From the NCBI RefSeq assembly GCF_000234665.1, contig NC_018332.1, positions 62,001 to 126,000 of the forward strand: a DNA stretch of 64,000 nucleotides, given 5' to 3'. A model generated the notes under the pieces. That model ran no database searches, had not been told where the DNA came from, and worked only from the letters and a program-made list of their open reading frames with translations. Source of the stretch: Leishmania mexicana MHOM/GT/2001/U1103. Taxonomy: Eukaryota > Euglenozoa > Kinetoplastea > Trypanosomatida > Trypanosomatidae. This document shows, piece after piece, positions 48,698-59,618 of the stretch; position 1 is the first letter of the stretch, and each line of letters opens with the position of its first letter. Position numbers and translations under genes: made by a program.

Positions 48698-49302
48698 ACA
48701 GAAGCGAGACGAGAGGCACAAGTGCAGACAGTGAGGGAGCGCGAAGTTCACGAGAAAGGGAGCAGAGAACGAGATTCGGGGTGGGGTGGAGGCGCAGTCA
48801 ACGCACACCGCTGCGTCTCCCTCCCTCCTCCCCCTGGTACGTGTTGCAGGCTTGGGCATCCGTTCCTGCGGAGGCGGTCGTAGCTCAGACTCGACGTGTC
48901 GCTGTCACAGGACAGGTACTCGTGCAAGGTGCGCGCGGACTGCCTGCACGTGTCGAAGAGCACACATCAGCTTCTATCGTTGAGTTGCCCATATTGCCTT
49001 GGATCTGCGCTGGAAACCCTCTCCGCCCCCTCCCACGGCACCCCGTATGGACGGACTCCCATAGCACACGCGAGAACGGCCACACTCCGGATAAAAGCAC
49101 TGTTAAGAAAAAAAAGGAAGCGTGGGTGGGAAGGGGCAGAGTGCATCGTGGATGGAAAGGAGGTCACCACGAGCTTGACGCATTACGAGCAGCCGCGCAA
49201 AGGACAGCGCTCGGGTTGGGGGAGGGGGAAAGAGGTACTGAATAGGATGACCGCACACAATCATCAACCAACAAGGGTTTCCGTCGACCGTGGCGGACGA
49301 AG
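48698..49302 (-). other. Intergenic, 600 bp
   Basis: Leader of the hypothetical gene and 3' UTR of the oxidoreductase gene. Plus-strand open frames here are unsupported. An A-run at about 49,107-49,115 appears as a T-run on the sense strand. Confidence 0.45.
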
Positions 49303-50481
49303 CTACTGCGCTTCCTTCGGATCTGCGGCGCAATCGATGATCACTGTGTTGATGCTGATCCCTGCATCCCGGCAGCGATGCACTAGTGCATCGCCAAAGG
49401 CGTAGGCTGGCGTCAGGACACCGCCCTTGAGCGACTGCTTGCCCGCCAACTTCAGCACACTCATGGCACACTCGCCAAGGAACAGCGCCGTGGCGGTGTA
49501 GGCGTCTTCCTTGGCCAACAGCGTCGTCTCAACGCGCTTGCCAGACGCCGTCCTGCCCACAAAGTCACAGCGAAAGCTGGATTTGGCCATGGTCTCGTCG
49601 GACGGACCAATGCTGGTGCCGGTGAAGTACTTGCGGAGCATCCAGCGGCGCAGGGGCGCAATCATTCCCCCCATAGCCGCTACGTAGGTCGAAACCGTGA
49701 GGCGCATCACACGAGCAAAAGAGCCTTGCATGGCCTCCACGTACGCGGCCGAGGAGCCCATGAGGCTGTTGGTGCGGCGCACCAGTTTCTCATCACACGA
49801 GGCAGTGACGAATAAGCCGGTGAAGCGGCCGTTTTCGTACCAGACGCCGTAGCGCGTGGGCGTACATGCTGGCTGCATGTCGGACTTCGACACCAACGCC
49901 AGGGGGCTCATATCCTCCTTTGTCATGCTGTCTAGCACGCACCCGACCGAGTTCATCGTGCCGTTCGATACACCAGCAGGAGTGCCTTCAAAGTAACCAC
50001 GCACCACTGTCACCGGCTCCCCAGCCTCGCGGTGAACAAGGTAGTTTCCGAGGTCCGCCGGTACGCAGTCGAAGCCGCAACATGGCACGATCGCAACGCC
50101 CTTTTTCGCCGCCGTCTCGTGGTATTCGGCGATCGCGCGGCGCACAAACGGGGTTTCGCCAGTGCAGTCGATGTAGTGGGTACCGTTGCGCACGCACGCA
50201 TCAACCACGGGCATGCCAACCAGCGTGAAGGGACCCATGCACGCAATCACGCACGTCGTCTGCGCGCACGCTGCATCCACAGTTGCCGGCTGGTCGGCGT
50301 CCACTATAAACGTGGGCACATTGATATCCAGTTCTGCCTTGAGAGCCGCCAACTTGGCCTCGCTGCGACCAGCGATACCCCAGCGCCCTTTCAGCTCCGC
50401 CTTTCGCGCGAGGTAGCGACATGTGAGCCGCCCGGTAAAGCCTGTGGCACCCAACACGATAATGTCTAGCTTCGGCGCCAT
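49303..50481 (-). CDS. Saccharopine dehydrogenase-like oxidoreductase (SCCPDH family)
   Basis: A 392-residue protein. The N-terminal Rossmann fold is LDIIVLGATGFTGRLTCRYL (GATGFTG at residues 11-17), followed by GRWGIAGRSEAKLAALKAEL, the characteristic W-x-I/L-A-G-R-S/N-x-x-K-L motif. VIACMGPFTLVGMPVVDAC then GTHYIDCTGETPFVRRAI and VPCCGFDCVPADLGNYLV complete the SCCPDH/YNR073-like signature (G-P-F/Y...Y-x-D-x-x-G-E...G-F-D-S/C-x-P-x-D). The C-terminal half is variable. This family is named for resemblance to saccharopine dehydrogenase but lacks a proven lysine-pathway role; human SCCPDH associates with lipid droplets, and mycobacterial relatives act as enoyl reductases. ATG 50,481 starts immediately before the first beta-strand; upstream in-frame sequence is leader. 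Confidence 0.9.
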   Translation of the reverse strand: MAPKLDIIVLGATGFTGRLTCRYLARKAELKGRWGIAGRSEAKLAALKAELDINVPTFIVDADQPATVDAACAQTTCVIACMGPFTLVGMPVVDACVRNGTHYIDCTGETPFVRRAIAEYHETAAKKGVAIVPCCGFDCVPADLGNYLVHREAGEPVTVVRGYFEGTPAGVSNGTMNSVGCVLDSMTKEDMSPLALVSKSDMQPACTPTRYGVWYENGRFTGLFVTASCDEKLVRRTNSLMGSSAAYVEAMQGSFARVMRLTVSTYVAAMGGMIAPLRRWMLRKYFTGTSIGPSDETMAKSSFRCDFVGRTASGKRVETTLLAKEDAYTATALFLGECAMSVLKLAGKQSLKGGVLTPAYAFGDALVHRCRDAGISINTVIIDCAADPKEAQ

Positions 50482-50841
50482 CCTGCTTGCACAGCCTCTT
50501 GTCACTGTTCGTTTTGAGAATACAAAAGAAAAGGACGGAGGCACGTCGCGGAGCTGAAAGCAGCGACGACACCGATATATAAGAAGCGCAGCGATGTGCG
50601 CTGCCCGAATCACAGCGGGAGGAAACCAAAGCAAAGGAGAAGAGAGACACGGGGCTCCTGGACCTGTGCGTGTGTGCGTGTGGGTGTGGGTGAACGAAAT
50701 GAAAGCACTGACTGTGAGCACAAAAGAAGAAGAGAGACTGCGTGTGTGCCGCAACGCGCCTGTTTTCGTGTGCTTTAGTGCAGGCAAGAAATGATAGACA
50801 GGTGAAGAGACCAAAGAGGGATCAGTGCACACACACAGAGA
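50482..50841 (-). other. Leader region of the oxidoreductase gene
   Basis: 360 bp without a gene. It is pyrimidine-rich on the minus strand, with a short TATATA at about 50,576-50,581. Confidence 0.5.
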
Positions 50842-51316
50842 TTTCGTTCAACGTGACCGTTCTCCGCCGTACAACATGAGCCAAGCCCCCCTCTGCCCGG
50901 CACTCTACACAGTCCCCCCACCCCCCGCCGCTGAGCAGGCCGCCTCACAGCCGCGCGCCCACGGTGCCGGCCGCCACCCCTGGTGCATCCCGCGGGGCGA
51001 CACCCGGGCTCCCCAGCAGTGGGCAGTGTGAGGGTGGGGTGGGATTCGCTCGACACACGCGGGCCCTTTGCCCATCAATATGGGTGGCACATCAGCAGCG
51101 ACGCATCGCTCTGACGTCCACCCCCCTACACGTCGTACGTACGATTGAGCGTGCCACCACCAGAAGCGGCTTCGCATTGGCAGGGATAGGGAAGGAGGGG
51201 GTGGGGGGCTGCTTGCCTCCTCCCCACACAGAGAGCGGGGCCCTGTGCCCTGAGATGCCACACTGAGGTGTCTCCCCTCCCCCCTCTCCCGCAGGTCATG
51301 AGGGGGTGGGGGTGCA
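50842..51316 (-). mobile_element. SIDER2-like retroposon, copy D
   Basis: About 475 bp in minus orientation, end to end with copy E apart from a few substitutions and a deletion of about 8 bases near 50,903 (GGCACTCTACACAG instead of GGCACCTCTGCCTTGCACTC). The 3' end is the ACGGCGGAGAACGG type. It lies between the oxidoreductase gene and the coiled-coil gene, in sense orientation with both. Confidence 0.85.
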
Positions 51317-53107
51317 GAGACATGCGAGAAGAGAATAGGGAGAGAGAAATTTCCCAACGAAAAGATGGAATAGACTAACAGGACAGAGAGGGTGGAAGAC
51401 CCAGCCATACGCACCGGTGTCGTTCGCGCGTGGGGGAAGGGTGTGGGGTGGCGGTGGTGACCGGTATCTTGTTGCGCCGTCAGACGTATATACATAGGGG
51501 ACAACATGAAGACGAGGAAGGCAGCAGGCCACAGACAAGGAGCGACGGCGTCGGTGGTGGTGGTGGGGGGGGGGGGCGGAAAAGTGCCGAGTAAGAGAAA
51601 GGAAGGGGCGTAAAGGACTCGATGCTTTCGCTCAGAGCCCGTGATTACGGAGAGGATGAGTGACCTGGCCTGAAGAGCACGAGGGCGGCAGAGGCGAAAG
51701 GACATGCAGCAGAGGGGAAATGTGGAGCGGGGAGCGCTGCTGCGGTGTTTGCGGGGCTGTGTGCGGGGATGAGCGATGCGTGCCTACAGCCCGCAGCGAT
51801 GGACGCGGAAAGGGGGAGAGGGGGAGAGGGAGAGGATGTGGTGAAGACTGTGAAAAGTCGTCAGAAGAAGACGAAGGGGTGAGCAGGCAGGGAGCGGCGA
51901 AAAGCACCGCGAGAGATGTGCGCATGCCTGCGGTTGTGTGCGCGCAGGTGTGTGTGAGGGGGGGGGACAGCGCAAGAGGAGTTGATGTGATGTGTTTGTG
52001 GGAGTTTTGGACTCTGTGGTAGCAGAGAGCGAGAAAGGGAGAGGGAAGGAGCGCAAGTGCCAGAAGGTACGAGAACGTCGGAAGGTGAGGGAGAGCGAAA
52101 TTAAGTACAAGAGCCCCTGCGGCAGCCACCATCCTTTGGTCCCCAAGTGCTGAGTGGAAGGGAGGGAAGGATCCCCTCTTGACGGACGCCAAAGAGACGA
52201 CGTCGCGCTAGACTACATCGGACACAGAGGGAGATGGCACGCCGAAGACCCCGAGGAACCGTGCGCCCACTCCCTTCTGGGTGCGCCGATGCACGGTACC
52301 TCTTTCCTGGGTCCCCTACTCGCTTCCGATCGTCGCTGAGGGAAGGTGAAGGGCAAACACGAGAGAGCGCGCAACACACCGTGATGCACGCGTGTACGTG
52401 TGGCTGGAGGGAGAGAGGGGGGTGGGGTGCGGGGGAACGAAACAGACACGCGCACACGCATGCGCATCAAGGCCATGATAGATGGCCGTTGCAGTCGGCA
52501 CAGTAGTCAGCCAGGCCTCTTGAGCAACTGCTGAAATCGTGCTGAGTCCGCGCGCGAGAGACAATGAAACGGAGTGCAACTTCGGGTGGAGGGGGGCGAC
52601 CAGAGGAGGAAGAGTAGCACGAAGAGGACATCTAAGGTATCTACGACAAACAAAAAATTGCGCTGCAAAAGACAGCGCACTCGCCCGTGTGTCGGGTCTC
52701 GGGCAGCGCTCTGTGGCCCTTCCGTCCCCACACCCCCTCTTGCACACCCACCCGCGTTCTGCAGTGCCAACGTACTACTCATCATGGAGGGGGGGCGTCA
52801 AGGAGGGGAGGAGGCCATGAAGAGATGGGGGATAGAGGAAGGCAGCAGCGGGAGGGGGAAGGAGGTGAGGGAAGAGACGGGCTCACGCGCGCGATCTGAA
52901 AAGAAAGGAAACCATGAAGGGCAGAACCACAACAAGCGAAAAGCACAACGTCTATGACGACGACGCTATTCTGAGCAACATCACACCCATCGCGGCACTA
53001 TCACCGTACACATGGCGGCAGAAGCAAACCGAGGAAAACCGCACAAAGCGCACGCATACACGTGGCACGACACCAAGAGAGCAAAAGCGCTGCTGAGAGG
53101 CATGCTG
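51317..53107 (-). other. 1.8-kb intergenic region, polypurine on the plus strand
   Basis: No supported gene. The plus strand is strongly G/A-rich, so the minus-strand transcript is C/T-rich. It holds a GGT/G run near 51,550-51,579 and G/A tracts near 51,810-51,840. Long minus-strand open frames here (Ser/Pro/Leu/His-rich) are compositional artefacts. Confidence 0.5.
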
Positions 53108-55897
53108 TCATCTGTTGTACTGCTTGTTGATGCCCCCCTTGAGCGCGTCCAGCTTCTTCTGCTCCTGCAGCAGCTCCGCCTGTACCTCAGCAAGACGGCG
53201 CTTCTCCGCGGCAATCGTCTGTTGGCTGCGCGATTTGTCCAGTGTCTCCTGGTGCATGCGCCGCTCACGCTCCTCTGTCTCGCGGCGGGAGGACAGCTCG
53301 TACATCCCCTCCTTCTCCTTCTCTGCCGAATACAGGCGCTCATGCTGCAGCACCTTCCTGGAGGCCTCCCTAGCATTGCGCTCCGCTGCGGCAAAGCGCT
53401 CTTGAGCGGCGTCGCGGCGCTGCCCGGCGCGGTCGATGACGGCGACAAGGAAGTCCACGGCAGCGGCCGAGAGAGGGGTAGCGCAGACCGGGTTCCCCAA
53501 GGTTTGCAGCACGAGCTCGCCGCGCAGGTCGTGAGTGTGCCCCGCCTTCAGGCCTGCCGCCGCCGCACCCCCTGTTCTCTGGCTGCCATCCTCGGCGTTG
53601 CCACGCACAAACACGAGAGACTCAGCGGGGTCGTACAAGCGCTCGTCCTCTCGCATGTACTCCTGACGAGACCGCAACTCCTCCTGAATGCGCCGCTCCA
53701 ATGCGTCGATGAGCCGCAGCTCCTCTTCACGCTGCTCGCGCGCTACCCAGTCGTACCACTCAGCGACGTGCTCGTAGAGGGAGGCACGCGCGCTGTCCTC
53801 CAATGCCATCACCTCGCACCGCTGCGTTTGGAGGGCGGCGATGGCTGCTTCTGCTGCGTAGCGCGCAAAGAGTGCCGTCTTTGCCCGCACCGCTGCCCTG
53901 TCTGAGAGTTCATCGCGAGCGAGGAAGGCACGTTGTTGCGTCTCCTCGTACAGGAGTTCCACTTGGCAGCGGTAGTGGAAGGCGTCGATTGCGCGGCAGC
54001 GCTGCTCCGTCTCCTCAGTGCATAAGTATTTCCACTCCTGCGCCTCCTCCCAGGCAACCTGCTCCATGGCGTCAAGAGCGCTGCGCGTTGCCTTGGCGCG
54101 AGCCTGGTGTTCCTGCGCAGCCCGCTCCTCAACAGCCTTGCATGTGCGAGCAAATGAGATGCAGAACCCCTGCCAGTCATCCTGCTCCTCCCGGCAGATG
54201 GCGCTGCGAAGAGGTGCCTCGCTATTGGCAAAGGCCAGTCTTTCGAGACGCTTCGTTTCACACCAGCGCATCACTAACTCCGCATGCGCGGCCATTTGTG
54301 ACAGCAAGCGAGCGCGGGCACAATGCTCCTCCCTCGCGAGCGCCCCAACAGCACTCTCGGAGCAGGCGCACAACTCGGCCCGCGCACGCGCCTTCGCGAC
54401 AATCTCCTCCGCCACGGCAACCTCAGCACTCGCAGCAGCCTTGCGCAGCGCCTCGCGGGCGAGAAATTCCTCAGCGCCGACAACAGACTCCTTCTCGTGC
54501 ACGCAGCGGTGCCATAGTGCCGCCCTCGCCTCAGCCTTCTGCGCCATCCACACTCGGCGGCCGGCGGCCTCGTCACGTTCCCTGATCATCAGGGCAGTGA
54601 AGGCGGCGTCCTCTTCGCGCTGGATGTTGCAAAAAGTCTCAACTGCGAGGAGGAGGTGAGAGCGACGACGATCGGCCCGCTCCACCTCGGCGGCATGGAT
54701 GATGTCTTCGTCCGCCCTCATGTCGAGAAATAGGGTGTGGTAGCCGTGTTCCGCCGCTTCGCGGATCCCCTGCCGCTGCAACGCCTCGGCTTTGCAGAGG
54801 GTGGCTCGTTGGCGCGCGAAGATGCGTTGGCGCTCTTCAATGTAGTCCGCCTCCTCCACCATCTCTTCGCGCAGTCGCATGCGAGTAGCGGCCTCCTCGG
54901 CTAGAACATCACGCTTGCCCTGCTCGGCTGACGCGAGCAGCACGCACCGCTGCTGAGCGTGTTGGTGGAGCATCTCACGGTGGGCAACGGCTAGCGCCGC
55001 CAAGCTCTCCAGCCCAGCGACGCGCTGGCGGCAGAGCTCCTCTCGGCTCTCCCAGCAGCTCTCGCAGAACCGGTGCTGCTCGGCTGCGTGCTCACCCATG
55101 AGGTTTCGGCACTCGACCTCCTGCGCCTGGAGCCGATGCCATTGCGAGGACTCGTTGTACCGTAACGCCTCACGTGTCGTGGCTTCGCGTTGGTGCAACC
55201 GCACCACCTGCACTGCGTAGGCGTAGTGATGGGATAACCTGGCAAACCCCTCGCGCTCTCGCGCCAGCGTCGCATGACGAGCAGCCACCTCGCTCGATTG
55301 CAGAGCAAGTAGGAGTACATGTTGATCGGCGGCAACCACATACACCGCACGCTGCGCCTGCTCCTCCGTGCAAAGCTGCTGTCGGTACGCGGCCTCGTGC
55401 ATTACAACACGCACAGCGTGCCGTCGAATCAACTCGACCGTACGGAGGTCCTCCAGCCACGACTCGTACCGCCCCGCCAGCCGCGCTCGCTGACGGCTCT
55501 CTTCGCTGCGCAGCTCCTCAGTGCTGCGGGCGAGCTTTGCGCGCTCGTACGGCGTGTTGAGACGCAGGCTTTCCAGCTTCTGCTTCGTGGCGGCGGGGTC
55601 GACTTTGACGCTGCACAAGTCACACCCGAGCTGTCCGCAGACGAGGCAGCGACTGCAAGATGGGTACTGCCACCCTACCGGCGGCGGCGTGTTGGAGCAG
55701 CGCTCCCGCACCGCGGCTACCACCGGTGTGGCAGGCGGCGACACGATTGGCGACACCAGTGGCGGCGCATTTTCGAATGCCTCCGTGCGCGGCCGTGATG
55801 ACAGTCTCGCACTGCTGCTGATGCTCTGTGGCCCCGTCGATGGGAGGCGGGGGCGTCGCCGAACGCGACAGCTGTCATGCGGAGGCAGTTGAGACAT
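53108..55897 (-). CDS. 929-aa coiled-coil protein with N-terminal cysteine cluster
   Basis: An uninterrupted frame. Residues 1-75 are Pro/Ser/Arg-rich. PSCSRCLVCGQLGCDLCSV holds five cysteines (C81, C84, C87, C92, C95) in a C-x2-C-x2-C-x4-C-x2-C pattern, probably metal-binding. From about residue 105 to the end the protein is nearly continuous charged helix, rich in Glu, Arg, Ala and Gln (for example REEHCARARLLSQMAAHAEL and EEQDDWQGFCISFARTCKAV), broken only by a Gly/Ala-rich stretch near residue 780. The final ~130 residues include ERNAREASRKVLQHERLYSA and AEVQAELLQEQKKLDALKGG. This composition is typical of trypanosomatid cytoskeletal, flagellar or basal-body coiled-coil proteins; that location is inference. 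No motor or enzymatic domain. ATG 55,897 is the first in the frame. Confidence 0.8.
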   Translation of the reverse strand: MSQLPPHDSCRVRRRPRLPSTGPQSISSSARLSSRPRTEAFENAPPLVSPIVSPPATPVVAAVRERCSNTPPPVGWQYPSCSRCLVCGQLGCDLCSVKVDPAATKQKLESLRLNTPYERAKLARSTEELRSEESRQRARLAGRYESWLEDLRTVELIRRHAVRVVMHEAAYRQQLCTEEQAQRAVYVVAADQHVLLLALQSSEVAARHATLAREREGFARLSHHYAYAVQVVRLHQREATTREALRYNESSQWHRLQAQEVECRNLMGEHAAEQHRFCESCWESREELCRQRVAGLESLAALAVAHREMLHQHAQQRCVLLASAEQGKRDVLAEEAATRMRLREEMVEEADYIEERQRIFARQRATLCKAEALQRQGIREAAEHGYHTLFLDMRADEDIIHAAEVERADRRRSHLLLAVETFCNIQREEDAAFTALMIRERDEAAGRRVWMAQKAEARAALWHRCVHEKESVVGAEEFLAREALRKAAASAEVAVAEEIVAKARARAELCACSESAVGALAREEHCARARLLSQMAAHAELVMRWCETKRLERLAFANSEAPLRSAICREEQDDWQGFCISFARTCKAVEERAAQEHQARAKATRSALDAMEQVAWEEAQEWKYLCTEETEQRCRAIDAFHYRCQVELLYEETQQRAFLARDELSDRAAVRAKTALFARYAAEAAIAALQTQRCEVMALEDSARASLYEHVAEWYDWVAREQREEELRLIDALERRIQEELRSRQEYMREDERLYDPAESLVFVRGNAEDGSQRTGGAAAAGLKAGHTHDLRGELVLQTLGNPVCATPLSAAAVDFLVAVIDRAGQRRDAAQERFAAAERNAREASRKVLQHERLYSAEKEKEGMYELSSRRETEERERRMHQETLDKSRSQQTIAAEKRRLAEVQAELLQEQKKLDALKGGINKQYNR

Positions 55898-57013
55898 GGT
55901 GGTCAGGGCCTCTTTTGAGCGACTTTCCTGCTCTCTATCTGTGGGCGAGCGAACGAAGCAAAAACGCGAGGAGGAGGAAGGGAGGAGAAAGTGTGCAGCC
56001 TACATGCCACACACACCCTTTCTCCTCGGGGCTGCGCGCAGTTCTGTGCGTGAGTGTGCCGGATGGCGACGCAGTCAATTCAGCAAGGCACTCGCACACA
56101 CGCGCCCGAGACACAGGAACACAGGCAGGGGTAAGCTCTTCCACGTACCGCAGCACACTTAGGGTCGCTGCAGCAGCGGCGTTGAAAGACGCAAAAGGAC
56201 AACGACAATCAGTGAACGATGGGAAGAGAGGGAGAGGGAAAGGGAGAGGGAGGCGTCAGAGGATAATCCCAGATCACCGACCATAATATGGTGTAGTGGG
56301 TGGGCACCGGTAAGGAGGGGGGACGAGCTCACAGCCAACACGTCCCCTTCCTAATAAAGCTCGTACACCGCACGTGCACAGAACGCATGCCACCACAGAT
56401 CCTTGTTGTGCGACATTGCAACAGGTGCAGGCACCACACGCACACGCACGTAGTGGCTGAGGGAAGCAGCAAGTTACAGCACCAGACAGCACACTCTAAG
56501 GCCATACCTTTCGCCCCAGTGCGCGCTCCTTGCCTCTGTGTGTGTGTGTCTCAAACGCCAGAGTGCACACGTGTACAAAACACAGACGTAGATTCTAGCC
56601 CGGTACACACGCATGCGCCATAGAAAAATAGAGATGAAAGGGAACCATACATAGGACGAGGAATCATGAAAGGTGACAGACGGCAAGAGGGAGAAGGGGA
56701 GCGTGTGAAGGGTGGAGAAATGCCAACAAAGACACACACACACACACACGCCCCCTCATCAGCACCTCTACCAGTCCGCCATGACACCTGCGGTTCCCAT
56801 CAGCCCTTCCACCACTCCCCCCCTCCTCCCCGCCCATTTCACCTCCGCCCCAGTTCCAGCAGGATGCTTTTCAACAAATTCGATTTTGTCTCTCATCGGT
56901 GTCTGAGTGGTGAGAAAAGGGGGTGGGGCATGGGCCCATGAGTGAGGCAACGTCGAGGCACGACCAGAACAACCGCAGAAGAACGGGCTCACCTACGGTT
57001 ACCGCCCTGGCTT
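55898..57013 (-). other. Intergenic, 1.1 kb
   Basis: No supported gene. It includes a CA run at about 56,734-56,750 on the plus strand and G/A-rich stretches (for example 56,221-56,255), that is C/T-rich on the sense strand. It should contain the coiled-coil gene's leader and the 3' UTR of the katanin-like gene. Confidence 0.45.
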
Positions 57014-58639
57014 CTAAATGTTCAGTTCAAACTCCTTTTTCCATGCTTCGAACTTCTTGATGTTGTCGGCGTTGATGCTGCTCGGGACCTTCTTCATAGC
57101 GGCCAGAAAGTCACTCATGTTGATGGGCTGCTCCGCCACCTGCCGGCCAATCTCCGCCGCGTTCTCCTTCAACGTTGTCTTGTCCGCCTCCTTCATGAAG
57201 CGCCGCATAGTCATCATAGCCGCATCTCGCACCAGGTTCGTGATGTCGGCGCCGCTGTAGTGGCGACCCTCCAGCAATTGGGACAGCTTCACAAAGTCCA
57301 CATCGCTTCCCAGCTTGATTGACTTTGTGTTGATTTTAAACAGCTCCACGCGATCCGCCGCATCGGGCAGGGCTATGTAGATGCGCTTTTCCAGGCGGCG
57401 ACGCATCGCTTCATCGATGTCCCATGGGTGATTCGTCGCGCCGAGCACCATGACGATCTTGTCGGTGTCCGCCCCGACACCGTCCATCTGCGCCAGCAGC
57501 GTGCCCTTTGCTCGTCGCGAGGCCTCGTGCTCGTTGCCGCCGCCTCGCTGCCCGCACAGGGAGTCGATCTCGTCGATGAAGATCGTGCTCGGGGCGTAGT
57601 GGCGCGCCATCTCGAAAAGCACGCGGATAAGCTTCTCGCTGTCGCCACGCCACTTGCTCGTGAGCGTCGCGGGGGATATATTGAAGAATGTGGTGTTGCA
57701 CTCTGAAGCGACCGCCTTGGCAAGCATCGTCTTGCCGGTGCCCGGCGGACCGTACATGAGCACGCCTTTCCACGGTCGGCGGATGCCTTGGTAGTAATCG
57801 GGCATGAGCACCGGGTATACCACCGCTTCCTCCAGCAGCCGCTTCGCCTCCTCAAGGCCCGCGATATCGTCCCACGTGACCGGCAGCTTGCCGACGTGCA
57901 TGTCGGCCTCGATGAGCTGAATAAGCTCCTCCTCCCCAGGCCGGCCGACAAAGCGGGTCGTTGCACTCTTGCCCTTCACTTTTCCCCTTGTAGCGGCCCC
58001 AGTACCTTGACGGAAACCAACACTGGCTGCCGCAGCCACGGGTCGACCAACGCCGACCCCGCTGCTCGAGGAGGTACGGCTGAAGCGAGGCGGCACAGTT
58101 GACGGAGAGCTGCCGCTCAAGAAGGGTGGCGACACCGCTGCGTAGGAAGAGGCCGCGCTGCGCGCTGGCTGACGCGTAGCTGGTGGGATCTGCGGGCCCT
58201 CTATCGGGCCGAAGCGGTCTTTGTCACCGTAGAGTTTCGCATTCTGTACGCTGATGTTGGACCCGCCACTGCTCGCGAGCGAGACCCCTATTCGTGGCTT
58301 TTTTTTGGTCCCCGTCCTCGGCACGACAACTTTCTCGGCGCTGCTACTGCTGCGATTCTCGTCGCAGTCAGGCGGTTCGCGCCGCTTTGCAGCATTAGGG
58401 TCAACGAACAAGTGCAGTTCCGCCTGCGTATCGCGGATGATCTGCGCCTCGCTCTCCAGTTCCCCTAGCAGACTCATCCACCGGCTGCAGAGAACGTCGT
58501 CGATGCTGCGGGTGTGCAAGGTAATCTCATTTCGAATGCTGCTGTAGTACTGAAGGGCGGTTTTGTAGTCGCAGTAGAGGGCGCAGTTGCGGGCCTTATG
58601 GACGGCCTTCACAATCTCGCTCGCGACAGATGCTTGCAT
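57014..58639 (-). CDS. Katanin p60-like microtubule-severing AAA ATPase
   Basis: A 541-residue protein. Residues 1-75 (SEIVKAVHKARNCALYCDYK then TALQYYSSIRNEI) resemble the katanin p60 N-terminal MIT-like domain. A Ser/Pro/Gly-rich linker runs to about residue 215. The AAA module begins with LIQLIEADMHVGKLPVTWDD and IAGLEEAKRLLEEAVVYP, the katanin/spastin/VPS4 entry sequence. Walker A is GPPGTGKT (297-304), pore-loop 1 is SKWRGDSEKL, Walker B is FIDEID (D356, E357), and the second region of homology has ATNHPWDIDEAMRRRLEKRI with the arginine fingers. The C-terminal helix DNIKKFEAWKKEFELNI matches the katanin/VPS4 C-terminal element. It should sever or remodel microtubules. ATG 58,639 puts the MIT-like region at the start; upstream in-frame residues read as leader. 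Confidence 0.92.
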   Translation of the reverse strand: MQASVASEIVKAVHKARNCALYCDYKTALQYYSSIRNEITLHTRSIDDVLCSRWMSLLGELESEAQIIRDTQAELHLFVDPNAAKRREPPDCDENRSSSSAEKVVVPRTGTKKKPRIGVSLASSGGSNISVQNAKLYGDKDRFGPIEGPQIPPATRQPARSAASSYAAVSPPFLSGSSPSTVPPRFSRTSSSSGVGVGRPVAAAASVGFRQGTGAATRGKVKGKSATTRFVGRPGEEELIQLIEADMHVGKLPVTWDDIAGLEEAKRLLEEAVVYPVLMPDYYQGIRRPWKGVLMYGPPGTGKTMLAKAVASECNTTFFNISPATLTSKWRGDSEKLIRVLFEMARHYAPSTIFIDEIDSLCGQRGGGNEHEASRRAKGTLLAQMDGVGADTDKIVMVLGATNHPWDIDEAMRRRLEKRIYIALPDAADRVELFKINTKSIKLGSDVDFVKLSQLLEGRHYSGADITNLVRDAAMMTMRRFMKEADKTTLKENAAEIGRQVAEQPINMSDFLAAMKKVPSSINADNIKKFEAWKKEFELNI

Positions 58640-59584
58640 GGTAGTGCGCACACGCAAAGGTGCGCAGAAAAGAGAGGGAGATAGACGGAATAAGCGGCAC
58701 CAAACCGACTGAAGAAAAAGCACGATGGAGGACGTGATCTTGTGCTGTATGAAGAGCAACTGTATTTGTGCCGTGTCTGCCGCGTCTGTGTCTCAGGAGG
58801 GGGAGGGGAAATGAGGGAGGGAGCAGGGAGGACGAAGCAGTGGCAGCCGGAAGCATGCACACAGAGACATGTGTGCGACTGGCCAAAGAAGAGAGGTGCA
58901 CGCGGTACACTCAAGTGAAGAAGGCGAGGGGATCAAAGGGGACGCGCATACCGTCCCTGCGTATTTGCGCAGACCATGACGCCCACCTTCAGGTTCTTGC
59001 TCCCCGCCATGCCCATCCGCGCTGAGGTACTCTCTGAAGAGTTTCTGATCTCTTCAGAACTCGAGTAAACAACGCAGCACAGACTCCGAATCTGCTCGAC
59101 GCCCGCATCTATCTTTCCATCAACTCGTTCGGCTTGCCCTTGATTCTTTCTTCTGACTTCAACTGCTGCTCTTACCGCGCCACATCATTACCAAGCACAC
59201 GTCACCTGTGAAGTAATTACGACTTCAACCGAAATAAACAAAAAATACGCAGACGAAGAAACACAGCCACACACGCACACACACACACACACGCGCACAG
59301 TACCCGCGCGTGGACGTCGAATGCGCACCCACCCAAATCCGAGATTTGGGCACGAACGGTCCCCGCACGCGCGCACGCGCGGAAGGGACACACACACACA
59401 CAAACACACACACATACACGAGAAAAAAAGGGAGAAGACGACGGGAAACGAAGAAAACAACCCAATGAATGACTGTGAAGGCGGAGGAAAAGGAGGCGAA
59501 GGAAAAGAGCGCAGCGGAGCACACGAGACGCCAAGATGCACGCGAGGAAGAAGACCAAAGCCGATGGAAGATGACCCAGAAGTG

Positions 59585-59618
59585 AGGGGAGGGGGAGGGG
59601 GAGGGGGAGGGGGGGGGT
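59585..59618 (+). repeat. G-rich repeat with G-quadruplex pattern
   Basis: A GGGGGA-type unit repeats about five times and ends in a nine-G run. At least four runs of four or more G separated by single A satisfy the usual G-quadruplex pattern. On the minus-sense transcript it is a C-rich tract. Confidence 0.85.

Noticed and set aside
51632..52192. Minus-strand open frames between SIDER2 copy D and the coiled-coil gene
   Set aside because: Same polypyrimidine artefact; no start context or recognisable domain.
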